Shown: positions 8,785 to 18,620, counted from the first letter of the stretch. The stretch is DNA of 64,000 nt from Pectinatus haikarae (GCF_015732185.1 NZ_WIQM01000008.1:124001-188000), one strand, 5' to 3'. The notes: generated by a model from the letters alone, not told the origin. Made by a program: numbers and translations.

Positions 8785-10107
8785 TCAGTATCTTTCAATT
8801 TTTTCACTTTCAATTCGTGCAAAAACCAATGGTATTTTTTCCGGTTCTTTTTCATTTATTGCAACAGCATCCTTATATATGTGTTCTGCTTCCTCCAGAC
8901 GCTTTTCCTCTGAGGTAAATAATTCAGCTAAAATATCTCCTTTTCTCACTGCTTCACCATATTTTTTTCGGATCATTATTCCTGCCGAAGAATCTATTTC
9001 AGCACCCTTGATCTCGCGTCCTGCCCCCAGGATAGCTGCTGCTATACCGCATTTTTCAGCATTCATTTTACTGATAAAACCATCAGCGGCTGCAAGAATT
9101 TTTCTGGAATAATGCGCTGCCGCAAATTTGTGAGTATCGTAAATAAAAGATGCATCACCGCCCTGTGCTTGGACCATAGCCGCAAATTTTTCTAAGGCAC
9201 TCCCGTTATTTATAGCATTTTTTGCCATTGCCCGGCATTCAGGCACACTGCCTTTATCAAGCAGATGCAGCATGTTAGCCGCCAGCTGCAAACATATTTC
9301 CGTTAAATCGTCCGGACCGCTGCCCCGCAGTGTTTCAACAGATTCAATGACCTCCAGCGAATTGCCTATGGCCGCCCCGAGCGGAATATCCATATCAGTG
9401 ATCAATGCCACTGTTTTTCTGCCGGCCCTTTCTCCTATAGATACCATTTTTTGTGCCAATTCTATCGATTCGTCCAAAGTTTTCATAAAAGCGCCGCTGC
9501 CAGTCTTTACATCAAGCACTATACAATCGCTGCCGGCAGCAAGTTTCTTGCTCATTATGGATGAAGCTATCAAAGGTATACTGTCAATTGTAGCTGTTAC
9601 ATCACGCAATGCGTATATTTTTTTATCGGCAGGAGCAATATTTCCCGTCTGACTTATGACAGACAAGCCGATTTTATTAACAATGGAAAAAAATTCTGTT
9701 CTTGTCAGCGATGTGCGCAATCCCGGTATAGATTCCAGTTTATCAATCGTTCCGCCTGTATGTCCAAGTCCCCGTCCCGACATCTTTGCGACCTTACCGC
9801 CGCATGCAGCCACAAGCGGTGCTACTATCAGTGTAGTTTTATCCCCAACACCGCCGGTACTGTGCTTATCGGCTTTTTTCCCCTCAATAGCCGATAAATC
9901 TACGCTATCCCCTGACTTCGCCATAACTTGCGTTAAAACTGAAAGTTCATGGTCATTCATTCCTTGAAACCACACTGCCATCAGCATAGCCGCCATCTGA
10001 TAGTCGGCTATGTCCCCCTTCACAAAGGCATTTATCATATAGCTTATTTCTTCATCCGTCAGAATGCCGCCGTGCTTCTTTTTCGTAATGATATCAAATA
10101 TTCTCAT
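8785..10107 (-). CDS. pdp: Pyrimidine-nucleoside phosphorylase
   Basis: About 440 residues from the ATG at 10107 (MRIFDIITKKKHGG), which aligns with the N-terminus of pyrimidine-nucleoside phosphorylases; an upstream TTG at 10131 would add eight residues. The family signature SGRGLGHTGGTIDKLE lies near residue 110, and the phosphate-binding KHSTGGVGDK near 80. It splits uridine, deoxyuridine or thymidine with phosphate to the base plus (deoxy)ribose-1-phosphate, which DeoB then converts to the 5-phosphate. It could be annotated deoA (thymidine phosphorylase); the low-GC Gram-positive-like sequence favours pdp. Confidence 0.92.
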   Translation of the reverse strand: MRIFDIITKKKHGGILTDEEISYMINAFVKGDIADYQMAAMLMAVWFQGMNDHELSVLTQVMAKSGDSVDLSAIEGKKADKHSTGGVGDKTTLIVAPLVAACGGKVAKMSGRGLGHTGGTIDKLESIPGLRTSLTRTEFFSIVNKIGLSVISQTGNIAPADKKIYALRDVTATIDSIPLIASSIMSKKLAAGSDCIVLDVKTGSGAFMKTLDESIELAQKMVSIGERAGRKTVALITDMDIPLGAAIGNSLEVIESVETLRGSGPDDLTEICLQLAANMLHLLDKGSVPECRAMAKNAINNGSALEKFAAMVQAQGGDASFIYDTHKFAAAHYSRKILAAADGFISKMNAEKCGIAAAILGAGREIKGAEIDSSAGIMIRKKYGEAVRKGDILAELFTSEEKRLEEAEHIYKDAVAINEKEPEKIPLVFARIESEKIERY

Positions 10108-10171
10108 TATATTTTCCCGCGACTTTCTCAATATTTATCCTGCTTAAGACATATTACAGACAAATATCATA

Positions 10172-11344
10172 TCACAATAATATTTTATCCGTCATACTTT
10201 TTCCCTGCGTTTTAAAGGGAACATGGAATATATCGGCCACTGTTGCCGCAATATCCGCAAAAGTCGTACGTGTACCCAGATTTATACCCGCCCTTATTTT
10301 TTTGCCGAAAAGAAGCAGCGGAACATATTCTCTGGTATGATCTGTACCTGGAGCTTTGGGATCGCAGCCATGATCGGCAGTAATCATAAGTATATCATTT
10401 TCGCGCATACCTGCCATAAATGCGCCAAGCTGACTGTCAAATACAGTTGCAGCACGGGCATATCCGTCAGTATCACGTCTATGTCCGTATTTCATATCAA
10501 AATCTACTAAATTGACAAAACATAAGCCTTTAAAATCTTCTGCCTGTTCCGCCATAGTTTTTCTCATCCCATCTTCATTGCCTTCAATGGGTACATATCT
10601 GCCAACGCCCCTACCTGCAAAGATATCTGAAATTTTTCCCACGCATATTGTGGCAAGATCATTTTTCTGCAATGCATCAATTATTGTATCTGCCGGTGGC
10701 AGCAAAGAAAAATCATGACGATGCGGTGTTCTTTCATAATTCGGGTATTTCCCCGTGAACGGCCTTGCGATGATCCGTCCCACTGAATGCTTTCCCTTCA
10801 TTATCCCGCGTGCTATCCTGCAATATTCATATAATTTTTCCAAAGGGACAACTGCTTCATGCGCTGCTATCTGCAGCACACTGTCCGCCGATGTGTACAC
10901 TATCAGGGCTCCCGTGCTTTCATGTTCCTGTCCGTAATCATGAATGACCTGAGTTCCTGAATAAGGTTTATTGCAAAGTATTTTTCTGCCAAAAGCCTGC
11001 TCAAGTTCCTTTATCACTTCCTGCGGAAAACCGCTGGGATATGTGGGCAATGCCTTTTGAGAAATAATTCCTGCTATTTCCCAATGACCGGTCGTCGTAT
11101 CTTTTCCCATTGATTTTTCCTGCATGCGGGCAAATGCTCCTATTGGATCTGCTTCACCTTCAAGATAATCGACTCCGTCAATATTAAAAAGACCTATCCT
11201 TTTCATATTAGGCGTCAAGTATTCTTCCGATGAAACAATAGAACGCAGTGTATTGCAGTCATGATCGCCAAACCTGTCCGCATCAGGAGCGGCACCCATG
11301 CCGTAACTGTCAAGAACAATCAGAAACACTCTGTTTATATCCAT
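10172..11344 (-). CDS. deoB: Phosphopentomutase
   Basis: About 390 residues from the ATG at 11344, preceded by GGAGGT with a good spacing. It is an alkaline-phosphatase-superfamily metalloenzyme: IVLDSYGMGAAPDA at the N-terminus carries the first metal site, GKDTTTGHWE near residue 85 the nucleophile threonine, and MITADHGCDP with THTR-type DHTREYVPLL near the C-terminus the remaining ligands. It interconverts ribose-1-P/deoxyribose-1-P and the 5-phosphates. It lies 64 bp upstream of pdp and 58 bp downstream of the riboflavin transporter, with no terminator visible on either side. Confidence 0.95.
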   Translation of the reverse strand: MDINRVFLIVLDSYGMGAAPDADRFGDHDCNTLRSIVSSEEYLTPNMKRIGLFNIDGVDYLEGEADPIGAFARMQEKSMGKDTTTGHWEIAGIISQKALPTYPSGFPQEVIKELEQAFGRKILCNKPYSGTQVIHDYGQEHESTGALIVYTSADSVLQIAAHEAVVPLEKLYEYCRIARGIMKGKHSVGRIIARPFTGKYPNYERTPHRHDFSLLPPADTIIDALQKNDLATICVGKISDIFAGRGVGRYVPIEGNEDGMRKTMAEQAEDFKGLCFVNLVDFDMKYGHRRDTDGYARAATVFDSQLGAFMAGMRENDILMITADHGCDPKAPGTDHTREYVPLLLFGKKIRAGINLGTRTTFADIAATVADIFHVPFKTQGKSMTDKILL

Positions 11345-11402
11345 TTTCCTACCTCCACAATTCAGCTGCAAATTAAAAATCCATGTTTCTTTATATTATA
11401 AA

Positions 11403-11945
11403 CTATTCTCGATGCACAAATTTACTCACAGGCTTATAGATTATCCAGGTCAGGATGGAATTTATCCCCGCCTTCAACAAATTGAACGGAATGATAACAG
11501 GCAGCAGCATCTCTACTATCTTTTCCATTGGCGCTCCCAGAAAAAGAGGTGTAAAGATCAGATTAAACACCACCATGACAACGGTCATAGTCAATGTCCC
11601 TGACAAAAGCGCAGCACAGGCTGCTTTTCTTGTCTTTGCCCTATGATAAATAGTACCTGCCACCAAAACGAAACTTCCCGTAGCAAAAAAATGCATCAAT
11701 ATGCCGATAGGACCGCCATCCGTACTTATTAAAAGCCCCTGCAGAACAGCTGTAATTGCCGTCAGAAGCAGTCCCGCCGATGTTCCGAATAAAAAAGTTC
11801 CCAGCAATATAGGTACATCCGCCGGATCATATTTTAAATACGATGCTGCCGGAATAACCGGAAATGCAACAGCTGCCACCAACACCAATGACACTGCGGT
11901 CAGCATAGCCATACTGGTCAAAAATCTTACCTTATTAAATTCCAT
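11403..11945 (-). CDS. ribU: ECF transporter S component, riboflavin type
   Basis: 180 residues with about six hydrophobic segments. The motif YLKYDPADVPILLG near residue 37 is the hallmark of RibU-type substrate-binding (S) components of energy-coupling-factor transporters. It needs the shared EcfAA'T module, which is not in this window. Riboflavin uptake is inferred from the motif. No FMN riboswitch lies upstream; only 28 bp separate it from cydC, so it is probably transcribed with the cytochrome bd genes. The C-terminus is basic and short. Confidence 0.85.
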   Translation of the reverse strand: MEFNKVRFLTSMAMLTAVSLVLVAAVAFPVIPAASYLKYDPADVPILLGTFLFGTSAGLLLTAITAVLQGLLISTDGGPIGILMHFFATGSFVLVAGTIYHRAKTRKAACAALLSGTLTMTVVMVVFNLIFTPLFLGAPMEKIVEMLLPVIIPFNLLKAGINSILTWIIYKPVSKFVHRE

Positions 11946-11973
11946 AAACTCGGTTCCTCTACTTTTATTTTTC

Positions 11974-13662
11974 TTAAATAATATTGCGGCAGCACATCAT
12001 TTCGGCAAATAAACCATTTGCTTTGATCAAGTCTGCCGGTTTTCCCGCTTCGGCTATTCTGCCGTCATCAAGGATAAGCACTCTATCAAATTTTTCAATT
12101 CGGCTCAGATCATGTGTTATCACAAAAACATTTTTTTCCGCTGACACCTTCATTATTGTTTCGACTATTTCACCGGCTGATAAGGCATCAAGACCCGCTG
12201 TCGGTTCATCGAGAATAAGCAGCGGCGACTTTCTTGCAAGAGCCAGCGCAATAATCAGCCGCCGGCGCTGTCCGCCTGATAAATATCTGCCGTCACGGCC
12301 GATGTCCGTATCCAGCCTTTCGGGCAATTGTTCGATAAAATCCCCCAGCCCGGCCGACTGCAGCACCGCATATATTTCTTCATCATTTATTTCCGGGTAA
12401 AGAATTTTAAAATTCTCTCTTATCGTCGTGTCAAAAATATACTGTTCCTGCAAAGCTGTTCTTATTTTTTCTCTTATTTCTTCCTCGGCAATATCGTTAT
12501 AAATGCGTTCTTTCCAGAAGACAGCTCCGCTGTTATATGCCAACAACCTTACCAGCAGGTTCACTATAGTACTTTTCCCGCTCCCGCTGCTGCCTATAAG
12601 TGCTGTTTTTTCTCCCTTGCCCAAAGAAAAATCAAGTTTTTTATACAGCAGTTTTTCTCCCGGATGAGAAAAAGAAAGCTCCTGTACCGTCAGCAAATTT
12701 TCTTTTGGCGGTGAGTCCAAATGAGAGCTGGGTAATTTATTTTCTCTCGCCTGCAAAAGCAGATCAAGACGCGCGAAGGCATCGGCGGCCTTTTGCCACT
12801 GCCCTCCCAGACCGGCGAGAGGAAGAATCACCTCGAATGCCGCCATGACCGCCAAAAGCAGTACCGCAGCTTCCACGCCTGTCATTGCCGACTGTGACTC
12901 TATAAAAATCCCCAGTATAAACACTATAGCTGCGGCGGCAATAAGCTGCGCTGTCATCTCAGCTGCCGCAGTGGAGCGAAACGATCTTTTTTCTGCCGCA
13001 GCTGTCTCTTCTATCTTACTCTGTGCCAGCTCAGCCCGTCTTCCGGCATAACCAAAAGCTGCCATATCCGATGCACCGTCTATAAATTCATACAACTCTG
13101 TCTGCAGAGCAGAAAGAAGTTTTTTCCTGCGCGGGTGAAAAATAAACGGTACCATTATCGTTATTATAAAAAACGATACCGCAAAAACCCCCGCAGCGGT
13201 TCTATCGTATGGAAAGAGGAACACAAACAGCGCTGCCGTCAGCAAAAAACCGCCCAAAGGAGGTAAAAAAAGCCGCAAAACTGCATCCCGCAATTCATCC
13301 AGCGCTTCTATCACTGTCATGAATACATCACCGCTATGTATAGTTTGCTCAGAAAAAGGCAATGCCCGCATAACACTTTTATAAACTTCAAAACGTAATT
13401 CACGCCATGCAGCAAAAGCCGCATTGTGTGAAATATATCTTTCGGCATAGCGAAAAACGGCACGGCTGATACCGCATGCGCGTACACCTGTTATCGCCAG
13501 AGCCAAAGCATAGAGCGGTGTATGCAGTGCCGCACTGGTGACAAGATAGGCAGAAGCCGCCATAAGCCCGACCACACTCATGTTGCACAAAAAACCGATG
13601 AATACAGAAAGCAGCAAATAAGGCATAATTGACCGCAGCAAAAGCCATTTTCTTTTTTTCAT
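11974..13662 (-). CDS. cydC: Heterodimeric thiol exporter subunit CydC (ABC type)
   Basis: 562 residues. An N-terminal six-helix ABC exporter domain (to about 315) is followed by an ATPase domain with Walker A GSSGSGKST, signature LSGGQRRRL and Walker B LLILDEPTAGLD. With CydD it forms the cysteine/glutathione exporter needed to assemble cytochrome bd. The start overlaps the cydD stop by four bases, which supports equal synthesis of the two halves. All ATP-site residues are present. The assignment to CydC rests on position downstream of CydD and on the overall pattern. Confidence 0.9.
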   Translation of the reverse strand: MKKRKWLLLRSIMPYLLLSVFIGFLCNMSVVGLMAASAYLVTSAALHTPLYALALAITGVRACGISRAVFRYAERYISHNAAFAAWRELRFEVYKSVMRALPFSEQTIHSGDVFMTVIEALDELRDAVLRLFLPPLGGFLLTAALFVFLFPYDRTAAGVFAVSFFIITIMVPFIFHPRRKKLLSALQTELYEFIDGASDMAAFGYAGRRAELAQSKIEETAAAEKRSFRSTAAAEMTAQLIAAAAIVFILGIFIESQSAMTGVEAAVLLLAVMAAFEVILPLAGLGGQWQKAADAFARLDLLLQARENKLPSSHLDSPPKENLLTVQELSFSHPGEKLLYKKLDFSLGKGEKTALIGSSGSGKSTIVNLLVRLLAYNSGAVFWKERIYNDIAEEEIREKIRTALQEQYIFDTTIRENFKILYPEINDEEIYAVLQSAGLGDFIEQLPERLDTDIGRDGRYLSGGQRRRLIIALALARKSPLLILDEPTAGLDALSAGEIVETIMKVSAEKNVFVITHDLSRIEKFDRVLILDDGRIAEAGKPADLIKANGLFAEMMCCRNII

Positions 13663-15377
13663 GCCAACCCGCCTCCTGAAACGGCTTCAAGCATTTTACA
13701 ATAAATGCCCCCTTCTGCACGCAGCGATGCATCTGTTCCGCACTCCGACACTGCGCCACTGTCCATAACATAGATCATATCCGCGTTTTTTATTGATGAT
13801 AATCGATGTGCTATGATTATCACTGTCCTGCTTTTTACCATTTCTTTAATGCCCGCCCAGACTGCCTTCTCGGTCATTATATCCAAGCCTTCCATTGGTT
13901 CATCCAGCATCACAACAGAAGATTCGACTAACAATGCTCTGGCAATAGCTACCCGTCTTGCCTGTCCGCAGCTTAGTCCGCGCGCACCGGCGCCCACCAG
14001 TGTTTCCAATCCGTTCGGCATGACGTCCGTCAGCTCCTGCAAGCCCGCCAACTTTATAATATTCTTTATCTTTTCATCACTTATCGTTTTTCCCATGCAG
14101 ATATTTTCTCGCAGGGTGGCATTAAATATATGCGCCTGCTGCGGCACATAGGCAATATTGCTCCGCCATGCCCTTTCATCCAGGGTGGTAATATCCACAC
14201 CATCGATAAGTATTTTACCTGAAATCGGTGAAATATATTTTAACAGTAATGAAAATACAGTAGATTTGCCTGCTCCGCTGCGTCCCACGATAGCCGTAAC
14301 CTTTCCTGCAGCAAAATTTAAATCAATTTTTTTCAGCGCATTTTCACGCTGACTGTTATATTGATATCCCACAGAGGAAAATTTTATCTGAGGTGCCTCG
14401 GTCAAATTAATCATTGTTTTTCCTGCTGCTGCATTTTTTTCTTCAATTGCCGCAAAAATTTCCCCGGCATTTGTAATTGCCCCCATCGCGTCATGAAACA
14501 TACTGCCTGTTTGGCGCAATGGCTTATAAAATTCAGGAGCCAGCAGCAAAATAAAAAATACCGGCAAAAAATCCGCCTGTCCGTACAAAAGCCGCAGACC
14601 AATATTTACGGCAATCACAGCGATACTTAAAGTTGCTATGAGTTCCAGAAAAAAAGCTGATAAAAAGGCTATACGGAGAACCTTCAGTACCGCCTGTGAA
14701 AACCTTTCACCTGCCCACACCGTTTTTTCCAGCTGCCTTTTTCCCTGATTGTAAATCTTAATTACAGCCATCCCGGCCAAAAGTTCAGAAAAAAGCTCGC
14801 TTAAATGTGCCAGGGCCGCCCATTGCCGATTATTTTCCGATTGTGCTCTTTTTCCTATAAGTACCATAAAAAAGGGGATCAATGGCAGCGTAAATAAAAA
14901 TATAAGACCCGATATCCAATCATTATAAAAAGCCGTGATTAAAATAACTATCGGCAATATTGCCGTCAATGACAATTGCGGCAAAAATTTTGAAAAATAC
15001 GGTTCAAACGAATCCACTCCCTTAGTCACCATCTGCAGTATATTTACATCATATATGGATGACATGGGACTGCTGCATGCCAATTTTTTTATAAATGCGC
15101 CGCGTATTTTTTTTCTTATATCAAGCGAAATATTATGTGCGGTAAACCGTATAACCAAATTAGCTGCCGCTTCAAGTGAAAAAAGAAAAAGCAGCAGCGC
15201 CAGCTGAGGCACTGCCGCTTCCCTGCTCAAACGGGAAAACAGCATCTTATCAATAACAGAAGCCAGACAATAGCAGCGCACCGCAATGACCAGAGCAGAT
15301 ACGACATCACAAAGAATTATCATGACCACTTTATATTTATAAGGCTGCAATTCTTTCAACAAATTCTTATCAATCAT
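13659..15377 (-). CDS. cydD: Heterodimeric thiol exporter subunit CydD (ABC type)
   Basis: 572 residues: an ABC transmembrane domain to about residue 315, then an ATPase domain with Walker A GRSGAGKST, Walker B SVVMLDEPMEGLD and the H-loop IIAHRLSS. The ABC signature reads LSCGQ instead of LSGGQ; because composite ATP sites use the partner's signature, this affects the site that pairs with the CydC Walker A. It partners CydC in thiol export for bd-oxidase maturation. The gene lies 91 bp downstream of cydB with no terminator visible. Confidence 0.9.
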   Translation of the reverse strand: MIDKNLLKELQPYKYKVVMIILCDVVSALVIAVRCYCLASVIDKMLFSRLSREAAVPQLALLLFLFSLEAAANLVIRFTAHNISLDIRKKIRGAFIKKLACSSPMSSIYDVNILQMVTKGVDSFEPYFSKFLPQLSLTAILPIVILITAFYNDWISGLIFLFTLPLIPFFMVLIGKRAQSENNRQWAALAHLSELFSELLAGMAVIKIYNQGKRQLEKTVWAGERFSQAVLKVLRIAFLSAFFLELIATLSIAVIAVNIGLRLLYGQADFLPVFFILLLAPEFYKPLRQTGSMFHDAMGAITNAGEIFAAIEEKNAAAGKTMINLTEAPQIKFSSVGYQYNSQRENALKKIDLNFAAGKVTAIVGRSGAGKSTVFSLLLKYISPISGKILIDGVDITTLDERAWRSNIAYVPQQAHIFNATLRENICMGKTISDEKIKNIIKLAGLQELTDVMPNGLETLVGAGARGLSCGQARRVAIARALLVESSVVMLDEPMEGLDIMTEKAVWAGIKEMVKSRTVIIIAHRLSSIKNADMIYVMDSGAVSECGTDASLRAEGGIYCKMLEAVSGGGLA

Positions 15378-15468
15378 AAACTATTTCCCTACCCTAACAG
15401 TCGGACACCCATACAGTTTATCAGCATATGACTGCCGCCCCGTCCGCTGAGAATTTTATTCTTTCATG

Positions 15469-16479
15469 TCAATGCTTCAAATCATTGACCGTTATGCGCT
15501 TCCTAAATATCCAATATGTCCATCCCTGATAAATAATCACCACTGGCACAAAAATCAAAGCGGCTATCGTCATTATCGAAAGAGTATACGGTGAGGAAGA
15601 AGCATTTGTTATAGTGAGACTCCATTCCGGATTCATCGTCGAAATAAGTATCCTCGGAAACAGTCCGGCAAAAACACTCACTGTCGTCAGCACCACAGCT
15701 AAAGAACTGCCGATGAAAGCTGTTCCGCTGCTATTTTGACGACGTGCGATTATAGCCAGCACAAACACCAGCGCCGCCAAAATCATTAAACCAAGGCATA
15801 ATGACGATTTATATACGTCCGTATTTGCGTATGTCAAGGCAATGCATATCAAATAAAAAACAGCTGCCGTCCCGCCAAGGCATGTACCGACCAAGCGAAA
15901 ACGAGGCATGAGCGCTGATTCCTTGTCTATTTTCAATGACAAAAATGTCAGTCCGTGAAAGGCAAAAACAAGCACAAAGGTTATCCCGCCTATTACAGTA
16001 TACACGGAAAGCAAATCCCAAAACGTTCCCATATATATCTTATCACCGTTAATCATAAAACCTTTCATGAGATTGGTGACTGCCACTCCCCACAAAAATG
16101 CGGGAAGAAAACTGCCGATGAATATCATCCAGTCCCATAAGCTGCGCCAGCAGGCAGTATGGTGTTTACCACGAAATTCGAAGGCTACCCCGCGCACTAT
16201 AAGCCCTATGAGCATCAGGAACAAAGCCATGTAAAGCATGCTGAACATAGTAGCGTAAACATGCGGAAAGGCTGCGAACAGCGCTCCGCCCGCGGTTATC
16301 ATCCATACTTCATTACCGTCCCACACAGGCCCTATACTGTTTATCAGCATACGCCGCTCATCATCATCCTTAGCGACAAACGGCAGAAGGATACCCACGC
16401 CGTAATCAAAACCTTCCAGAAAGAAGAAGCCGGTGAATAAAACAGTTACCAATATAAACCATAATACCTGTAAATCCAT
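15469..16479 (-). CDS. cydB: Cytochrome bd ubiquinol/menaquinol oxidase subunit II
   Basis: 336 residues, about eight to nine membrane helices. Family segments include EGFDYGVGILLPF near residue 23, GPVWDGNEVWMITAGGALFAAFP near 50 and RGVAFEFRGKH near 97. Subunit II of the terminal oxidase stabilises the haem-bearing subunit I in the membrane. Its ATG overlaps the cydA stop by one base. In an anaerobe this enzyme typically scavenges oxygen and supports respiration at very low oxygen tension. Confidence 0.95.
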   Translation of the reverse strand: MDLQVLWFILVTVLFTGFFFLEGFDYGVGILLPFVAKDDDERRMLINSIGPVWDGNEVWMITAGGALFAAFPHVYATMFSMLYMALFLMLIGLIVRGVAFEFRGKHHTACWRSLWDWMIFIGSFLPAFLWGVAVTNLMKGFMINGDKIYMGTFWDLLSVYTVIGGITFVLVFAFHGLTFLSLKIDKESALMPRFRLVGTCLGGTAAVFYLICIALTYANTDVYKSSLCLGLMILAALVFVLAIIARRQNSSGTAFIGSSLAVVLTTVSVFAGLFPRILISTMNPEWSLTITNASSSPYTLSIMTIAALIFVPVVIIYQGWTYWIFRKRITVNDLKH

Positions 16480-17828
16480 TATAAACCGCTCCCTTCAGTA
16501 ACATCCTGCCGGACTACCTTGGCGGCAACAAACAATGCAGCGATCGCCAGCAGCGCGTAAACCACAGTAAAGCCAATAAGTGATATCCAGACCTCTGTCG
16601 ATGTTATATTCTGCGACACAGCATCAGCCACTTTTTGCAGCCCGGTAACCATCCACGGCTGACGTCCGCCTTCCGCTATATACCAGCCTACCGTATTGGA
16701 AATAAACGGCAGAAATACTCCCAGCATCAGCAGCCGCAGCCACGTAGTATTATATTCTGAAAGACGGTTCGTAAAGCTCATATATAAAGTCACGAGCATC
16801 ATTAAAAGCATGATTCCGCCGCAGGCGAGCATTATCCTAAAACTCCAGAACAACAGCGGCACATTTGGTATATAATTATCATAGCCATATTTTTTCTGGT
16901 CCTCTTTTTGCAGTGTCTTTATCCCTTTGACTTCCCCGTTTGGTGAATTATATAACATAAATGACAATGCATAAGGAACCTCAATCGTATTTTCGTTTTC
17001 TTCCTTCTGTGTATCGATCGTTGCATACAGTGTAAAAGGGGCAGGATCCGCATCTTCCCACAAAGCCTCCATCGAAGACAATTTCATAGGCTGCGCGCTT
17101 CCTACATATTGTGTATGCAAATGTCCGCTGCCCATAACGGCAAAAAGACCGATAGCTGCATATATGGCTCCTGCTCTGATACCAGTTTTAAAAATACCAA
17201 TATTTTCACCGCGCAGCAGCTTATAAGCACTGACGGCAACGACCAATATGCCTGCCGTAACGATGCCGGAGGTCATAACATGCGCAAACTGACCAAAAAC
17301 ATAAGGATTAGTTATAAGTGCAAAAAAATCTGTCATTTCAGCGCGTCCGTTATTGAGAGCAAAGCCTACCGGATGCTGCATAAAAGAATTGGCAACAAGA
17401 ATCCAGAACGATGACAAATTACTGCCAAACGCCACGAGCCATATAGACAGGCAGTGCACTTTTTTTGGCAGTCTGTTCTCGCCGAAAATCCATACCCCAA
17501 GAAAAACAGATTCCAAAAAGAAAGCCGTCAAAGCTTCAAGCGCCAGCGGCGCCCCGAAAATATCCCCCATGAATCTGGAGTATTCGGACCAGTTCATCCC
17601 AAAGTGAAATTCCTGAACAATCCCTGTGACGACACCCATGGCAAAAGAAATAGTGAACAATTTGCCAAATAATTTTGCCAGCTGCTTATAGACAATATTT
17701 CCGTTCTTTAAATATATCGTCGACAGTATAGCAACAAGCACAGACAATCCCAAAGACAGCGGAATAAATAAAAAATGGTAAATAGTGGTTATCGCAAACT
17801 GCAAGCGCGATAATGTAATAACATCCAT
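16479..17828 (-). CDS. cydA: Cytochrome bd oxidase subunit I
   Basis: About 449 residues from the ATG at 17828, chosen because GGGAGGAT stands eight bases upstream; the reading to 17849 adds seven residues without a better site. Haem ligands and quinol-site features are visible: H18 in SRLQFAITTIYHFLF, a second His in FGQFAHVMTSG near residue 180, and GWYIAEGGRQPW near 385. The Q-loop is short, as in Firmicute CydA, rather than the long E. coli type. It is the first gene of a run that continues through cydB, cydD, cydC and ribU into nucleoside-salvage genes. Confidence 0.95.
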   Translation of the reverse strand: MDVITLSRLQFAITTIYHFLFIPLSLGLSVLVAILSTIYLKNGNIVYKQLAKLFGKLFTISFAMGVVTGIVQEFHFGMNWSEYSRFMGDIFGAPLALEALTAFFLESVFLGVWIFGENRLPKKVHCLSIWLVAFGSNLSSFWILVANSFMQHPVGFALNNGRAEMTDFFALITNPYVFGQFAHVMTSGIVTAGILVVAVSAYKLLRGENIGIFKTGIRAGAIYAAIGLFAVMGSGHLHTQYVGSAQPMKLSSMEALWEDADPAPFTLYATIDTQKEENENTIEVPYALSFMLYNSPNGEVKGIKTLQKEDQKKYGYDNYIPNVPLLFWSFRIMLACGGIMLLMMLVTLYMSFTNRLSEYNTTWLRLLMLGVFLPFISNTVGWYIAEGGRQPWMVTGLQKVADAVSQNITSTEVWISLIGFTVVYALLAIAALFVAAKVVRQDVTEGSGL

Positions 17829-18071
17829 ATCTGTATCCTCCCCATTCAAGCAAAATATAATACCTGTGATATAGTATAATTTTTTATAAAGAAAAATGCA
17901 ATCTGTTATTACTTAATAATATAAACTAATACCGTATTTCTTTTCATTCAAAAAATTTTCTTAGGGGATTCTTAATGCATATTATAATAATACGCTTTTT
18001 ATTTAAAATGCACCTGCCTGTTTTCCTAATATTTTGTTATTTTCCTTCAATATATAAATTTAATCTATCAT

Positions 18072-18115
18072 ATATTACAAAAATCCAGGTCTTGCGACCT
18101 GGATTTTTGTAATAT
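18072..18115. terminator. Strong bidirectional terminator
   Basis: Perfect 19-bp stem (left arm ATATTACAAAAATCCAGGT) around CTTGCG. It ends the ptsH-ptsI transcript (minus) about 100 bp after the last gene. The rest of the 384-bp gap from 17829 to 18212 is AT-rich and must hold the cydA promoter; I see no clear -35/-10 pair or riboswitch in it. Confidence 0.85.
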
Positions 18116-18212
18116 TGCATCATTTTAAGACAATTCGTGATATTTATCATATCATATATTTACTAAATAGTAATATACACTGCACTGCAAGGCAGACAGA
18201 ATTCTGCCCTTA

Positions 18213-18596
18213 TTAATGCTTATCCCTTGCCTTTTTTATTTTATTTTCAAGAAAAGCCGCAAATTTTTTATGGTGTTCAACGGCAAATAAAATACGCTTT
18301 TTTACATCTTCTTCCTCTATGCCGGCCATTGACGTTTCCAGCTGCTGGCAACGCTGACGCACCTGCATAAGAGCCGAATTCAAAGGGCCTTCTTCATCAA
18401 GGCCTATTCCGTAAACGGATTGTATACAATCCCTTACATTTTCCTTATATCCCTTTTCACCTGAAATTCTTTCCAGATAATCCGCCATATAAAGAATGAT
18501 TTCATACGGGTCTTTTCCTTCGTTGATCATCTGCATAAGAGCCATTTTTATATTCTGTTCTCCACCATAAACCGTCCGCCCGGATTCTTCGCTCAT
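18213..18596 (-). CDS. Uncharacterised 127-residue protein in the pts operon
   Basis: A small, charged, probably all-helical cytoplasmic protein with no signal peptide and no motif I recognise. It lies 24 bp downstream of ptsI and before the terminator, so it is probably co-transcribed with the general PTS proteins. The sequence has a compact N-terminal half (NIKMALMQMINEGKDPYEII...) and a lysine-rich C-terminal helix. A role linked to PTS or carbon control is only suggested by position. Base composition and codon use are like the neighbours, and a purine-rich ribosome site is plausible. Confidence 0.75.
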   Translation of the reverse strand: MSEESGRTVYGGEQNIKMALMQMINEGKDPYEIILYMADYLERISGEKGYKENVRDCIQSVYGIGLDEEGPLNSALMQVRQRCQQLETSMAGIEEEDVKKRILFAVEHHKKFAAFLENKIKKARDKH

Positions 18597-18620
18597 AATT
18601 CAATCACAGTCCTGCATAAT

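Noticed and set aside
11346-11402. FMN riboswitch or terminator near ribU
   Set aside because: Only 57 bp downstream and 28 bp upstream of ribU are non-coding, too short for an FMN aptamer, and no stem with a T run is seen.
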